Of a DNA stretch of 32,534 nucleotides, positions 9,501 through 16,410 are shown one piece after another. A program made the translations under genes and the position numbers. The notes below the pieces were generated by a model. It had not been told where the DNA came from. It saw only the letters and a list, made by a program, of their open reading frames with translations, and searched no databases. Within the stretch, counting starts at the first letter, position 1, and each line of letters opens with the position of its first letter. Source of the DNA: an uncultured Lachnospiraceae bacterium (GTDB taxonomy: Bacteria; Bacillota; Clostridia; Lachnospirales; Lachnospiraceae); assembly GCA_910588885.1 (NCBI GenBank), contig CAJUSQ010000017.1, forward strand, positions 1 to 32,534, in the 5' to 3' direction.

Positions 9501-9836
9501 AACCGGAGATTTTTCGTCTTCATCTGCCGAATTATTTTCCGAATCAGTGGTTGGATTTTCCGGGTTCTGATTCTGTGTACCGTCCGCATTCAAATTGCTC
9601 TCGGAAGATGTTCCCGGATTTTCTGCATCATTTGTATTTTCCAATCCGTCCGAAGGCGCTTCGGCTGCGGGATCTGTCTGTTCCTGGGCAGCCAGTACCG
9701 GGAAGCTGTAATATTCAATGGGAAGTGCGGCTCCGATCAGACATAGACAGAGCAGTTTACTGATAAAACGCTGTCGGAAAGGGCGTTTTTTCCGATATGG
9801 GAGCTGGCCGGGCTGGAAATCTGTTTTTTTCTTCAT
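6498..9836 (-). CDS. Large sortase-anchored surface protein with InlB-type B repeats
   Basis: This is an 1112-residue secreted protein. A long signal peptide (about 1-49, ending near VLAA) is followed by an Asp/Ser/Glu/Asn-rich low-complexity stalk (about 50-215). After it come several InlB-B/Listeria-Bacteroides repeats recognisable by motifs such as FAGWNTSPDGSG, FEGWNTRPDELG and FMGWYLDAEGT, with a YHVEHYLQ segment between them. An Ig-like region and a Gly/Pro-rich spacer follow. EPRTG at about 1018-1022 precedes a hydrophobic helix (about 1028-1046) and a basic ERKK patch, a sorting signal. Unusually, about 55 more residues follow, including a second hydrophobic helix (about 1071-1085) ending in YYHSIGK. 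Binding target is unknown. Its 3' end overlaps the sortase gene. Confidence 0.88.
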   Translation of the reverse strand: MKKKTDFQPGQLPYRKKRPFRQRFISKLLCLCLIGAALPIEYYSFPVLAAQEQTDPAAEAPSDGLENTNDAENPGTSSESNLNADGTQNQNPENPTTDSENNSADEDEKSPVDEIESDNGSNLSVETDSENKDTPAGENASSDDSENTGNPENSNGDTNDSSMPDSQVDTDPDSDASEDSDGFDSDTGKDSEDPSDVGNHTENSLSDNTAGKDVVPRSGYYMAEFYSGHNEKEGPFEAFIPDPDFGTGKYTAPSLKTIDGWTASGWLADTYEDWIHERIHANPEGDILSLTDNTKYYGLYRTEISLDYYTVPGGSSLGVYVDQYYILVHPTEIEHAPPIYTIREAPNAPVGYTFAGWNTSPDGSGATCQPGDTFQPAEDLSLNPQKGYSLYALFTKPVTLTLYSGQAGQADTVSLTTSNLAEAAYPLPAPEAMEGWTPVGWSKSPTGYDIDYQIGETVELDADLTLYGVYEKKVTLTYDANGIGTAPAADTKTFYAKVNDNSVLKNEQLFPIAAPLTNDPDTGASFEGWNTRPDELGESITPGTLKNLDSDLTLYAIWYLPNSAAYHVEHYLQDAEGEGYTKSDQETQRFRGTIGKEATASPKAIDGFIENTTHPSRVISGVIKDDDSLVLCLYYDRYVVDVEFDLNGGSGDIPDSQSLRQGSFLQKPADPFKDGYNFMGWYLDAEGTEGNQWDFGQTVENNTMDTKVTLYAKWEDLTAPVLGEAKISSGYKGLFHWIIRKKGVTITVPIAESGSGIREANYILIPENGTEKTGNALITTIHDDTNVTPDAQKIRIRIIDGQTAAQFTVDEEFKGAIAMTCTDNNGNVSPRKILTAEDGGIIVEDNAPEINFSAVSGGLTEGTTSIDVSVADDWNGNLSGGIGQISYWVDEQETAFPEELFTKEILESYSFTVDLSGEGAHTLTVTAIDNAGNENTRQITVNIRQPEPGVPGTPGGSDGSSPGGPDGGLGGSGNQLPDNWNPGKPGIYNDFDYPASTGNDAPGMIDPTFTDSKNLPREPRTGELTHVEIYATISMIAGFSYLLLYFTDGLNMTERKKNQLVSRLVRWANNGSRFRKVPALIAIFCLLAYYHSIGKYNEWEVGFWNLNGLSAR

Positions 9837-9914
9837 TCTCTTCGTCCTCTCAAATTAAATTTTAGGCAAAACTTGAAAAATGAACATCCGCATCTGGGAG
9901 TATTTTCTTTCTTC

Positions 9915-9943
9915 ATTATATAATAAGATGCGCATTTTTACAA
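9915..9943 (-). promoter_or_regulatory. Promoter of the surface protein-sortase operon
   Basis: On the minus strand TTGTAA (9943-9938) and a perfect TATAAT (9920-9915) are separated by exactly 17 bp. The start codon lies about 80 bases downstream. The rest of the 9837-10208 gap holds only this promoter and the divergent antiporter promoter; no gene is seen there. Confidence 0.7.
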
Positions 9944-10111
9944 TGTTATTAAATTTAGAAATCATAGAAACCAGCGGATTTGTGGAAATATAATATGAAA
10001 TTTGTCATATAAAGGGATCAGAGCCTTTCCACATTAAAAATACCTTCACAGCTTCAGTCTCTAAGAAAGCTTTCCGGAATGTTTACGTCCCAATCCCAAG
10101 TATGTTTTTGG

Positions 10112-10140
10112 TAGACAAGGGTAAGAATTTTTAGTATGAT
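10112..10140 (+). promoter_or_regulatory. Promoter of the Ca/Na antiporter
   Basis: TAGACA (10112-10117) and TATGAT (10135-10140) are 17 bp apart, each close to the sigma-A consensus. A leader of about 60 bases with a GGCC-rich stretch leads to the antiporter start. Confidence 0.6.
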
Positions 10141-10208
10141 AGGGATACCCTGGAAATGAAAACTACGGCCATCGGTTACCGGCCGGATGGAGCACGAGGA
10201 GGAGCGCT

Positions 10209-11147
10209 ATGAATTATCTTTTGTTGATTGCAGGATTTCTTCTGCTTATAAAAGGGGCGGACTGTTTCGTAGAAGGAAGCGCCAGCGTTGCCAGACGATT
10301 TCGAATTCCGACCTTAATTATCGGTATGACGATTGTGGCAATGGGAACCAGTGCGCCGGAGCTGGCAGTCAGTACTGCTGCCTCCCTGAAGGGCAATAAT
10401 TCCATTGCGATCAGTAATGTGGTAGGTTCGAATATTTTTAATTTGATGGTGGTCTGCGGGGCCTGTGCGTTGTTCCAGCCCTTGGCAGTACAGCCGGCCA
10501 CCCTGAAAAAGGAGCTTCCGATTTCAATCCTGGTATCCGGTCTGCTGCTGGTTCTTGGATATCTGGGTATGGCAATCGGACGTTTGGACGGTTTGGTTTT
10601 GGCGGCCCTTTTTCTGGGCTTCCTGTTTTGGATGGTACGTTCCGCCAGAAAAGCCCGGGACGGTGCGTCAGAAGAACCGGAGGAGACACGGGAAAAGGAG
10701 CTTCCCCTATGGAAATGCATCCTGTTTATTCTGGGCGGAATTGCAGCGGTGATCCTGGGCGGGGATCTGGTAGTGGATGCGGCCTCGGCCATTGCCGAAT
10801 CCTTTGGGTTAAGCCCTACCTTTATAGGCCTTACCATCGTAGCCTTTGGAACCTCTCTGCCGGAACTGGTAACCTCTCTGGCAGCGGCGAGGAAAGGGGA
10901 CGCGGACATGGCTCTTGGAAATGTAATCGGCTCCAATATTTTTAATATCCTGCTGATTTTAGGTGTGGCGGCAATCGTAAGCCCTATGGAGGTTTTGACG
11001 GAAAATCTGATGGATACGGTGCTGCTGCTGGCTATGAGTGCCGTTGTTTGGATTTTTGCCTGGATTCGGAAGAGCATCAACCGGGTGGAAGGAATCATTA
11101 TGCTGCTGCTGTATGGAACATATGTTCTATATATCGGCCTGCGGTAA
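10209..11147 (+). CDS. Calcium/sodium antiporter (CaCA family, YrbG-like)
   Basis: This 312-residue integral membrane protein has two homologous halves, as in the cation/Ca exchanger superfamily. The alpha repeats are clear: GTSAPELAVS with GSNIFN in the first half and GTSLPELVTS with GSNIFN in the second; the glutamates in PEL are the ion-binding residues of the family. A charged cytoplasmic loop (about 150-172) separates the halves. ATG 10209 follows a strong GAGGAGG. It is a single-gene unit with its own promoter. Whether Ca or another cation is exported cannot be read from the sequence. Confidence 0.92.
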   Translation: MNYLLLIAGFLLLIKGADCFVEGSASVARRFRIPTLIIGMTIVAMGTSAPELAVSTAASLKGNNSIAISNVVGSNIFNLMVVCGACALFQPLAVQPATLKKELPISILVSGLLLVLGYLGMAIGRLDGLVLAALFLGFLFWMVRSARKARDGASEEPEETREKELPLWKCILFILGGIAAVILGGDLVVDAASAIAESFGLSPTFIGLTIVAFGTSLPELVTSLAAARKGDADMALGNVIGSNIFNILLILGVAAIVSPMEVLTENLMDTVLLLAMSAVVWIFAWIRKSINRVEGIIMLLLYGTYVLYIGLR

Positions 11148-11172
11148 GAATGCTACGTTGTCCGGCCGATAT
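11131..11172 (+). terminator. Weak hairpin at the end of the antiporter gene
   Basis: ATATCGGCC (11131-11139) pairs perfectly with GGCCGATAT (11164-11172) around a 24-base loop. It spans the antiporter stop codon. Only TTTC follows, so the terminator assignment is tentative. Confidence 0.3.
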
Positions 11173-11266
11173 TTCGGGAAAGGTACGGATTGGCAGAAAA
11201 TAGTTCGGCATTGTCCGAAAAGTCCTCCGGAATCTGACCCGATACGGATATTTTTCACCAAAATGG

Positions 11267-11295
11267 TTGAAATACCGGACAGAAACCCCTATAAT
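11267..11295 (+). promoter_or_regulatory. Promoter of the metG operon
   Basis: TTGAAA (11267-11272), a 17-bp spacer and perfect TATAAT (11290-11295) form a strong sigma-A promoter. The leader is only about 70 bases and contains a small hairpin, GCGGTTCC/GGACCGC (11318-11342) with one bulged base. This is too short for a T-box leader. Confidence 0.8.
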
Positions 11296-11374
11296 AGAAA
11301 AATGATTTGAATAAACAGCGGTTCCGGTTTTGGCAGGACCGCCGTATCAAAATACTTAGGAAGGTGGTTCTTTC

Positions 11375-13420
11375 ATGTGTGATAAATGCAAAGGGAAATA
11401 TTATATGACAACGGCGATTGCCTATACCTCCGGCAAGCCCCATATCGGGAATACCTATGAAATCGTGCTGGCAGACAGCATTGCCAGATATAAACGGCTT
11501 TTGGGTTACGACGTCTTCTTTCAGACCGGAACGGACGAGCATGGGCAGAAGATTGAACTGAAGGCACAGGAAGCCGGCGTAAGTCCCAAGGAATACGTGG
11601 ACAAGGTAGCGGGACAGGTCAAAGGGATCTGGGATTTGATGAACGCTTCCTATGATAAATTTATCCGTACCACGGATACGGACCACGAGAAACAGGTACA
11701 GAAGATTTTTAAAAAGCTGTATGACCAGGGAGATATCTACAAGGGCCATTATGAAGGGCTGTACTGCACCCCCTGTGAATCCTTTTTTACGGAATCCCAG
11801 CTTTTAGGCGGCAAATGTCCCGATTGCGGCGGTGAAGTAGTTCCGGCCAAGGAGGAGGCATATTTCTTTAAGATGAGCAAATATGCGGACCGTCTGATTG
11901 AACATATTAACAGTCATCCGGAATTTATCCAGCCTGTATCCCGGAAAAATGAGATGATGAACAATTTCCTGCTGCCGGGGCTTCAGGACCTGTGCGTGTC
12001 CAGGACTTCATTTTCCTGGGGAGTTCCGGTAGATTTTGACAACAGGCATGTGGTATACGTGTGGCTGGATGCATTGACCAATTATATTACCGGAATTGGA
12101 TATGACTGCGACGGGAATTCTACGGAACAGTTCCAAAAGGAGTGGCCCGCCGACCTGCATCTGATCGGAAAAGATATTATCCGCTTTCATACGATTTACT
12201 GGCCCATTTTCCTGATGGCTCTTGATTTGCCCTTACCGAAGCAGATTTTCGGGCATCCATGGCTGCTGCAGGGGGACGGGAAGATGAGCAAGTCCAAGGG
12301 AAATGTCCTCTATGCCGATGAGATGGTGGAATTCTTTGGAGTAGATGCGGTGCGTTATTTTGTGCTGCATGAGATGCCCTTTGAAAACGACGGCGTCATT
12401 TCCTGGGAACTTTTGGTGGAACGGCTGAATTCCGATTTGGCCAATACCCTGGGAAATCTGGTGAACCGGACGATTTCCATGAGCAATAAATATTTTGGCG
12501 GCGTGGTAAGTAATCCCGGCGTTTATGAAGAAGTAGACGAGGACCTGAAGGGGCTTGCGGTTCAAACAGCCGAAAAAGTAAGCGAAAAGATGGAGCAGCT
12601 TCGGGTTGCAGATGCCATTACGGAAATTTTTACCCTGTTCAAACGCTGCAACAAGTACATTGATGAAACAATGCCCTGGGTTCTGGCAAAGGATGAAGAG
12701 AAAAAAGACCGTTTGGCAACCGTACTGTACCATTTAGTGGAAAGTATTTGTATCGGTACTACCCTGTTAAAGCCCTTTATGCCGGAAACGGCGGAAAAAA
12801 TCTTCGGTCAGCTGCATGCAAAGGAACGTGAATACGAACATTTGTTCGAATTCGGACGGTATGAAAGCGGGACGAAGGTAACGGAGAAGCCGGAAATCCT
12901 GTTTGCACGTCTGGATATTAAGGAAGTGCTGGAAAAGGTGGAGGAGCTTCATCCTTCGGCAGCTGAAAACGCAGACGCTTCAGCAAAGGGTGCGGATGCT
13001 TCAGCAAAGGGTGCGGGTGCCTCAACGGGGGCCGATGGTTCGAACGAAAACGGGGATGCCCTGGAAGAACCGGGAATTGATATAGAAGCAAAGGAAGAGA
13101 TTACCTTTGAGGATTTCACAAAGCTGCAGTTCCAGGTAGGGGAAATCATTGCCTGCGAGGAAGTAGCGAAGTCCAAAAAGCTTCTTTGCTCTCAGGTACG
13201 GATCGGAAGCCAGGTAAAGCAGATTGTATCCGGGATTAAGGCCCATTACAGTGCACAGGAAATGGTGGGCAAGAAGGTTATGGTTCTTGTAAACCTGAAG
13301 CCGGCTAAATTGGCAGGGGTACTTTCCGAAGGGATGCTGCTTTGCGCCGAGGATGCCGACGGCCGGCTGGCCTTAATGGTTCCGGAGAAAAAGATGCCCT
13401 CCGGTGCGCAGATTAGCTGA
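11375..13420 (+). CDS. metG: Methionyl-tRNA synthetase, class with C-terminal tRNA-binding domain
   Basis: This class I synthetase of 681 residues charges tRNA-Met. The catalytic domain shows HIGN at 23-26 and KMSKS at about 304-308, with a zinc knuckle of two CxxC pairs (about 131-134 and 147-150). The anticodon-binding helical domain follows, then a linker and a C-terminal EMAP/Arc1p-like domain (about 572-681, starting near FEDFTKLQFQVGEI) that aids tRNA binding and dimerisation. The linker (about 530-566) contains imperfect 7-residue ADASAKG repeats encoded by 21-bp DNA repeats, which are unlike the rest of the gene. It is the first gene of a tight operon with tatD, rsmA and a TfoX-like gene. 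An AGGAAGG site supports the start; ATG 11405 is an alternative. Confidence 0.96.
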   Translation: MCDKCKGKYYMTTAIAYTSGKPHIGNTYEIVLADSIARYKRLLGYDVFFQTGTDEHGQKIELKAQEAGVSPKEYVDKVAGQVKGIWDLMNASYDKFIRTTDTDHEKQVQKIFKKLYDQGDIYKGHYEGLYCTPCESFFTESQLLGGKCPDCGGEVVPAKEEAYFFKMSKYADRLIEHINSHPEFIQPVSRKNEMMNNFLLPGLQDLCVSRTSFSWGVPVDFDNRHVVYVWLDALTNYITGIGYDCDGNSTEQFQKEWPADLHLIGKDIIRFHTIYWPIFLMALDLPLPKQIFGHPWLLQGDGKMSKSKGNVLYADEMVEFFGVDAVRYFVLHEMPFENDGVISWELLVERLNSDLANTLGNLVNRTISMSNKYFGGVVSNPGVYEEVDEDLKGLAVQTAEKVSEKMEQLRVADAITEIFTLFKRCNKYIDETMPWVLAKDEEKKDRLATVLYHLVESICIGTTLLKPFMPETAEKIFGQLHAKEREYEHLFEFGRYESGTKVTEKPEILFARLDIKEVLEKVEELHPSAAENADASAKGADASAKGAGASTGADGSNENGDALEEPGIDIEAKEEITFEDFTKLQFQVGEIIACEEVAKSKKLLCSQVRIGSQVKQIVSGIKAHYSAQEMVGKKVMVLVNLKPAKLAGVLSEGMLLCAEDADGRLALMVPEKKMPSGAQIS

Positions 13421-13434
13421 AAGGACAGGGCTTT

Positions 13435-14205
13435 ATGATATTTGACAGTCATGCCCATTATGATGATAAGCAGTTCGGGGAAGACAGAAACGAACTGCTT
13501 TCTTCTATGGGTGATCATGGAATTACAAAAATTGTGAATGTGGGGGCCAGCCTGGAAGGGAACCAAAGGATGCTGGAGCTTGTGGATCAATATGAGTTCT
13601 TATACGGGGCAGCAGGCATCCATCCCAGTGATATTCAGGATCTGACAGAAAAGAGCTTTGCCTGGCTAAGGGAGCAAACCCGTCGGCCGAAGGTAGTGGC
13701 GGTAGGGGAAATCGGTCTGGATTATTACTGGGACAAGGAACCCGACGTACAGGAACGGCAAAGATATTGGTTCTGCCGTCAGCTTCAGATGGCAAGGGAA
13801 GAACATCTTCCGGTGATTATTCATTCCCGGGAAGCCGCCGAAGATACCCTGGAGATTATGAAAAAAGAAGCGGCAGGCATGTCCGGTGTAATCCATTGCT
13901 TCTCCTATTCCAGGGAACTGGCAGAAGAATATGTAAAAATGGGCTTCTATATCGGGATCGGTGGGGTCCTTACCTTTAAAAATGCCAGAAAGCTGAAGGA
14001 AACGGCAGCAGCAATCCCCTTAGACCGGATTGTCATAGAAACCGACTGCCCCTATTTGGCGCCGGAGCCCTTCCGGGGAAAACGTAATTCGTCCCTTTAT
14101 CTCCCTTATGTGATAGAAGCGCTTGCACGGATTCGAGATCTTTCCCCAAAAGAAGTGGAAGCGGCAGTTTATGAAAATACTTTAAAGCTGTATGGATTAA
14201 AATAA
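13435..14205 (+). CDS. tatD: TatD-family metal-dependent DNase
   Basis: This 256-residue TIM-barrel hydrolase of the TatD family removes nucleotides from DNA or acts on damaged DNA ends. Metal ligands are visible: H6 and H8 in DSHAHYDD, E in VGEIGLDYY (about residue 91), H in VIIHSREA, H in VIHCFS, and D in ETDCPYLAPEP near the C terminus. It lies 14 bp after metG and 47 bp before rsmA. The same order is known in Bacillus and other Firmicutes, where tatD and ksgA flank rnmV. Here rnmV is absent from the gap. Confidence 0.94.
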   Translation: MIFDSHAHYDDKQFGEDRNELLSSMGDHGITKIVNVGASLEGNQRMLELVDQYEFLYGAAGIHPSDIQDLTEKSFAWLREQTRRPKVVAVGEIGLDYYWDKEPDVQERQRYWFCRQLQMAREEHLPVIIHSREAAEDTLEIMKKEAAGMSGVIHCFSYSRELAEEYVKMGFYIGIGGVLTFKNARKLKETAAAIPLDRIVIETDCPYLAPEPFRGKRNSSLYLPYVIEALARIRDLSPKEVEAAVYENTLKLYGLK

Positions 14206-14252
14206 TTTTCCATATACAAACAAGGAACTTGTGATGAGAGAAAGGAAATGAT

Positions 14253-15131
14253 ATGGCATCGCTAGGGAATCCCCAGAACACGATTGCGGTTCTGCAGAAG
14301 TATCAATTCCGTTTCCAGAAAAAATTCGGGCAGAATTTCTTAATAGATCCGCATGTATTGGAAAAAATTATTGCTGCGGCAGGGATTACCCGGGAAGATT
14401 TCGTTCTGGAAATCGGGCCGGGAATCGGTACCATGACCCAATACCTGTGTGAAAAAGCCCGGGAAGTGCTGGCCGTTGAGATTGATCAGGCATTACTTCC
14501 GATTCTCGCGGATACCTTAAAGGAATACGAGAATGTGGAGGTTCGGAATGAAGATATCTTAAAGGTGGATATCAACCAGGTCGCCCGGGAGAAAAATGAC
14601 GGAAAACCGATAAAGGTAGTAGCAAACCTTCCTTATTATATTACCACTCCAATCATTATGGGCTTATTTGAAAGTCATGTGCCCATTGACAGTATTACGG
14701 TTATGGTTCAAAAAGAAGTCGCGGAACGTATGCAGGTAGGGCCGGGAACGAAAGATTACGGAGCATTGTCCCTGGCGGTGCAATATTATGCCAGGCCGGA
14801 GGTGGTAGCGAATGTCCCGCCAAACTGCTTCCTTCCCCGTCCAAATGTAGGAAGTGCCGTAATCCGGCTGACCCGGCATAAAAAAACTCCGGTTCAGGTA
14901 GAGAATGAAAAGCTTATGTTTCAAATAATCCGCGCTTCCTTCAACCAGCGGCGGAAGACGTTGATAAACGGTTTATATAACTCCGGAGTCCTGCTGTTGT
15001 CAAAGGATGAACTGGCTCAGGTATTAGAAAAGCTGGGCCTTTCTGCCAATATCCGGGGAGAAGCATTGTCCTTGGAACAATTTGCAGCGTTCAGTAATTT
15101 GATACAGGAGAAATGTTCCATATGTAAGTAA
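14253..15131 (+). CDS. rsmA: 16S rRNA dimethyladenosine transferase
   Basis: This 292-residue SAM-dependent methyltransferase dimethylates two adjacent adenosines near the 3' end of 16S rRNA, a late step of small-subunit maturation. It shows FGQNFLID at the N terminus, the SAM motif I EIGPGIGTMT, acidic AVEID, and the adenine-pocket motif NLPYYITTPI. The C-terminal helical domain has SFNQRRKTL, typical of KsgA. ATG 14253 has an AAGGAA site upstream. It is the third gene of the metG operon. Confidence 0.96.
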   Translation: MASLGNPQNTIAVLQKYQFRFQKKFGQNFLIDPHVLEKIIAAAGITREDFVLEIGPGIGTMTQYLCEKAREVLAVEIDQALLPILADTLKEYENVEVRNEDILKVDINQVAREKNDGKPIKVVANLPYYITTPIIMGLFESHVPIDSITVMVQKEVAERMQVGPGTKDYGALSLAVQYYARPEVVANVPPNCFLPRPNVGSAVIRLTRHKKTPVQVENEKLMFQIIRASFNQRRKTLINGLYNSGVLLLSKDELAQVLEKLGLSANIRGEALSLEQFAAFSNLIQEKCSICK

Positions 15132-15160
15132 ATACGGAAGAAATCAGAGAGGGTGGAAAA

Positions 15161-15499
15161 ATGGCGGTTTCAAAAGAATTTCATAATTATGTGTTGGAAA
15201 ATCTGCAAAAAGCCGGGGAAGTAACCACAAGGGCTATGATGGGAGGTTATTGTGTCTACTTCAAGGGAAAGCTGATCGGTGACCTGTGCGATAACTGCTT
15301 ATTCCTGAAGCCCGCAGAGTCGGCGCAGAAGCTCTTACCGGAAGCAGAACGGGCATACCCCTATGAGGGTTCGAAAACGAAAATGATTGTGTTCGAAGAG
15401 GTGGAAAATATGGAGCTGGTGACTAAAGTACTGGAAGCCATGTATTTGGAACTGCCGGAACCAAAGCCCCGGAAGAAAAAGGAAACGAATAAGAAGTAA
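15161..15499 (+). CDS. TfoX/Sxy N-terminal-domain protein
   Basis: This 112-residue protein matches the TfoX N-terminal domain: ARAMMGGY-like TTRAMMGGYCVYFKGKLIGDL near the start, then a central beta sheet and a Lys-rich tail. In gamma-proteobacteria the longer Sxy/TfoX controls competence, but stand-alone N-terminal-domain proteins in Firmicutes have no assigned role. It lies 29 bp after rsmA and is probably the last gene of the operon, followed by a hairpin at 15508-15530. Confidence 0.8.
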   Translation: MAVSKEFHNYVLENLQKAGEVTTRAMMGGYCVYFKGKLIGDLCDNCLFLKPAESAQKLLPEAERAYPYEGSKTKMIVFEEVENMELVTKVLEAMYLELPEPKPRKKKETNKK

Positions 15500-15507
15500 G
15501 GATATCG

Positions 15508-15530
15508 CAGGCACTCGAAAAGAGTGCCTG
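15508..15530. terminator. Hairpin after the metG operon
   Basis: CAGGCACTC (15508-15516) pairs perfectly with GAGTGCCTG (15522-15530) around GAAAA. It sits between convergent genes. No T run follows on either strand, so it may be a weak terminator or an mRNA 3' stabiliser. Confidence 0.5.
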
Positions 15531-15597
15531 TAACGTTATCAGGCAATAAAACGATAAAATAATGAAACAATGAAACTATAAAACAGCCGAAAACCAA

Positions 15598-16410
15598 TCA
15601 CCTCTTACGCTGTTCTTGAATCGTACTCATTTCCACCACATCCGGCCAAAACCTCAGGGGCATATTCTGCTTCTGCAGCTTGGGATTGATCCGGGCTTCA
15701 ATCGCGATACTTTTAAAAAACGTAATCCACAGGCGGCGGAATTCCTGTTCGTTTGGGGAAAACCGGGACAGAAAAGCTTCGTCGGCCTTAGGAACCTCCG
15801 CCAGCATGTAGCCGGCGCCGCTTTTGTGAATCGCGGCCAGCTTCCGGGGCTCGTCATAAATGATAAAATTTTCACAAGGGAACCGGTCTGTAAAGTGATC
15901 GGCTAAAAGGGGCAGCACATCGTTCTTCGGATGGACCCGGGCAAAAAGGATTCCATTTTCCAATTCGCTGAACCGTAAAAACCCCAGCAGATGATGGGCT
16001 TCGTTGAAGGTGCTAAGACTAAGCTGGAATACCCGGTTCACGTAAGGATTCCCAAGGTACTCCAAGATCTTCGTGCCATCCTGGGAGGACAGTCCAAGAA
16101 CCACGGTTTTGTAAACGGCTTCTGCCTTGTTGGGTTCCCTTCTGCACTGCCGGGGACTTTCATAAGCATGAACGGCCTGGCAGAGCTCCTGGAAGACCTC
16201 TGTGCCAAGACGGGCTGTCAGCGTATCGGCCACCTTTTGGCTATGCTCCCGGTTGATGGGAACAGGCTCATATTCACAAAATAATTCATAAGTATCCAAG
16301 GCGTCCTCCGTAATGAGCCGTGTGTTCCGGTGGCCGTAGCGGCTGGCATAGGCACGGTAGATACCCGAGAAAATCCCGTCAATGCTGTTTTCACAAATCA
16401 AGATATGCAT
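15598..16410 (-). CDS. DUF4130-type putative DNA repair partner protein (TIGR03915-like)
   Basis: This 270-residue protein resembles the family found next to the radical SAM putative DNA repair protein. It shows the conserved N-terminal IYRAYASRYGH segment and the central region with HHLLGFLRFSELENGILFA and later AEARINPKLQKQNMP-like C-terminal residues (RINPKLQKQNMPLRFW). Its ATG at 16410 overlaps the end of the radical SAM gene by 13 bp, so the two are translationally coupled. The biochemical role is not known. The pair shares a promoter flanked by LexA-like boxes, which suggests function in response to DNA damage. Confidence 0.82.
   Translation of the reverse strand: MHILICENSIDGIFSGIYRAYASRYGHRNTRLITEDALDTYELFCEYEPVPINREHSQKVADTLTARLGTEVFQELCQAVHAYESPRQCRREPNKAEAVYKTVVLGLSSQDGTKILEYLGNPYVNRVFQLSLSTFNEAHHLLGFLRFSELENGILFARVHPKNDVLPLLADHFTDRFPCENFIIYDEPRKLAAIHKSGAGYMLAEVPKADEAFLSRFSPNEQEFRRLWITFFKSIAIEARINPKLQKQNMPLRFWPDVVEMSTIQEQRKR

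Noticed and set aside
10214..11098. 294-residue minus-strand frame opposite the antiporter
   Set aside because: Shadow of the strongly supported CaCA-family gene on the plus strand, with no ribosome site and no family motifs.
11148..11374. T-box riboswitch before metG
   Set aside because: The predicted leader is only about 70 bases and lacks the T-box sequence and an antiterminator-terminator pair.
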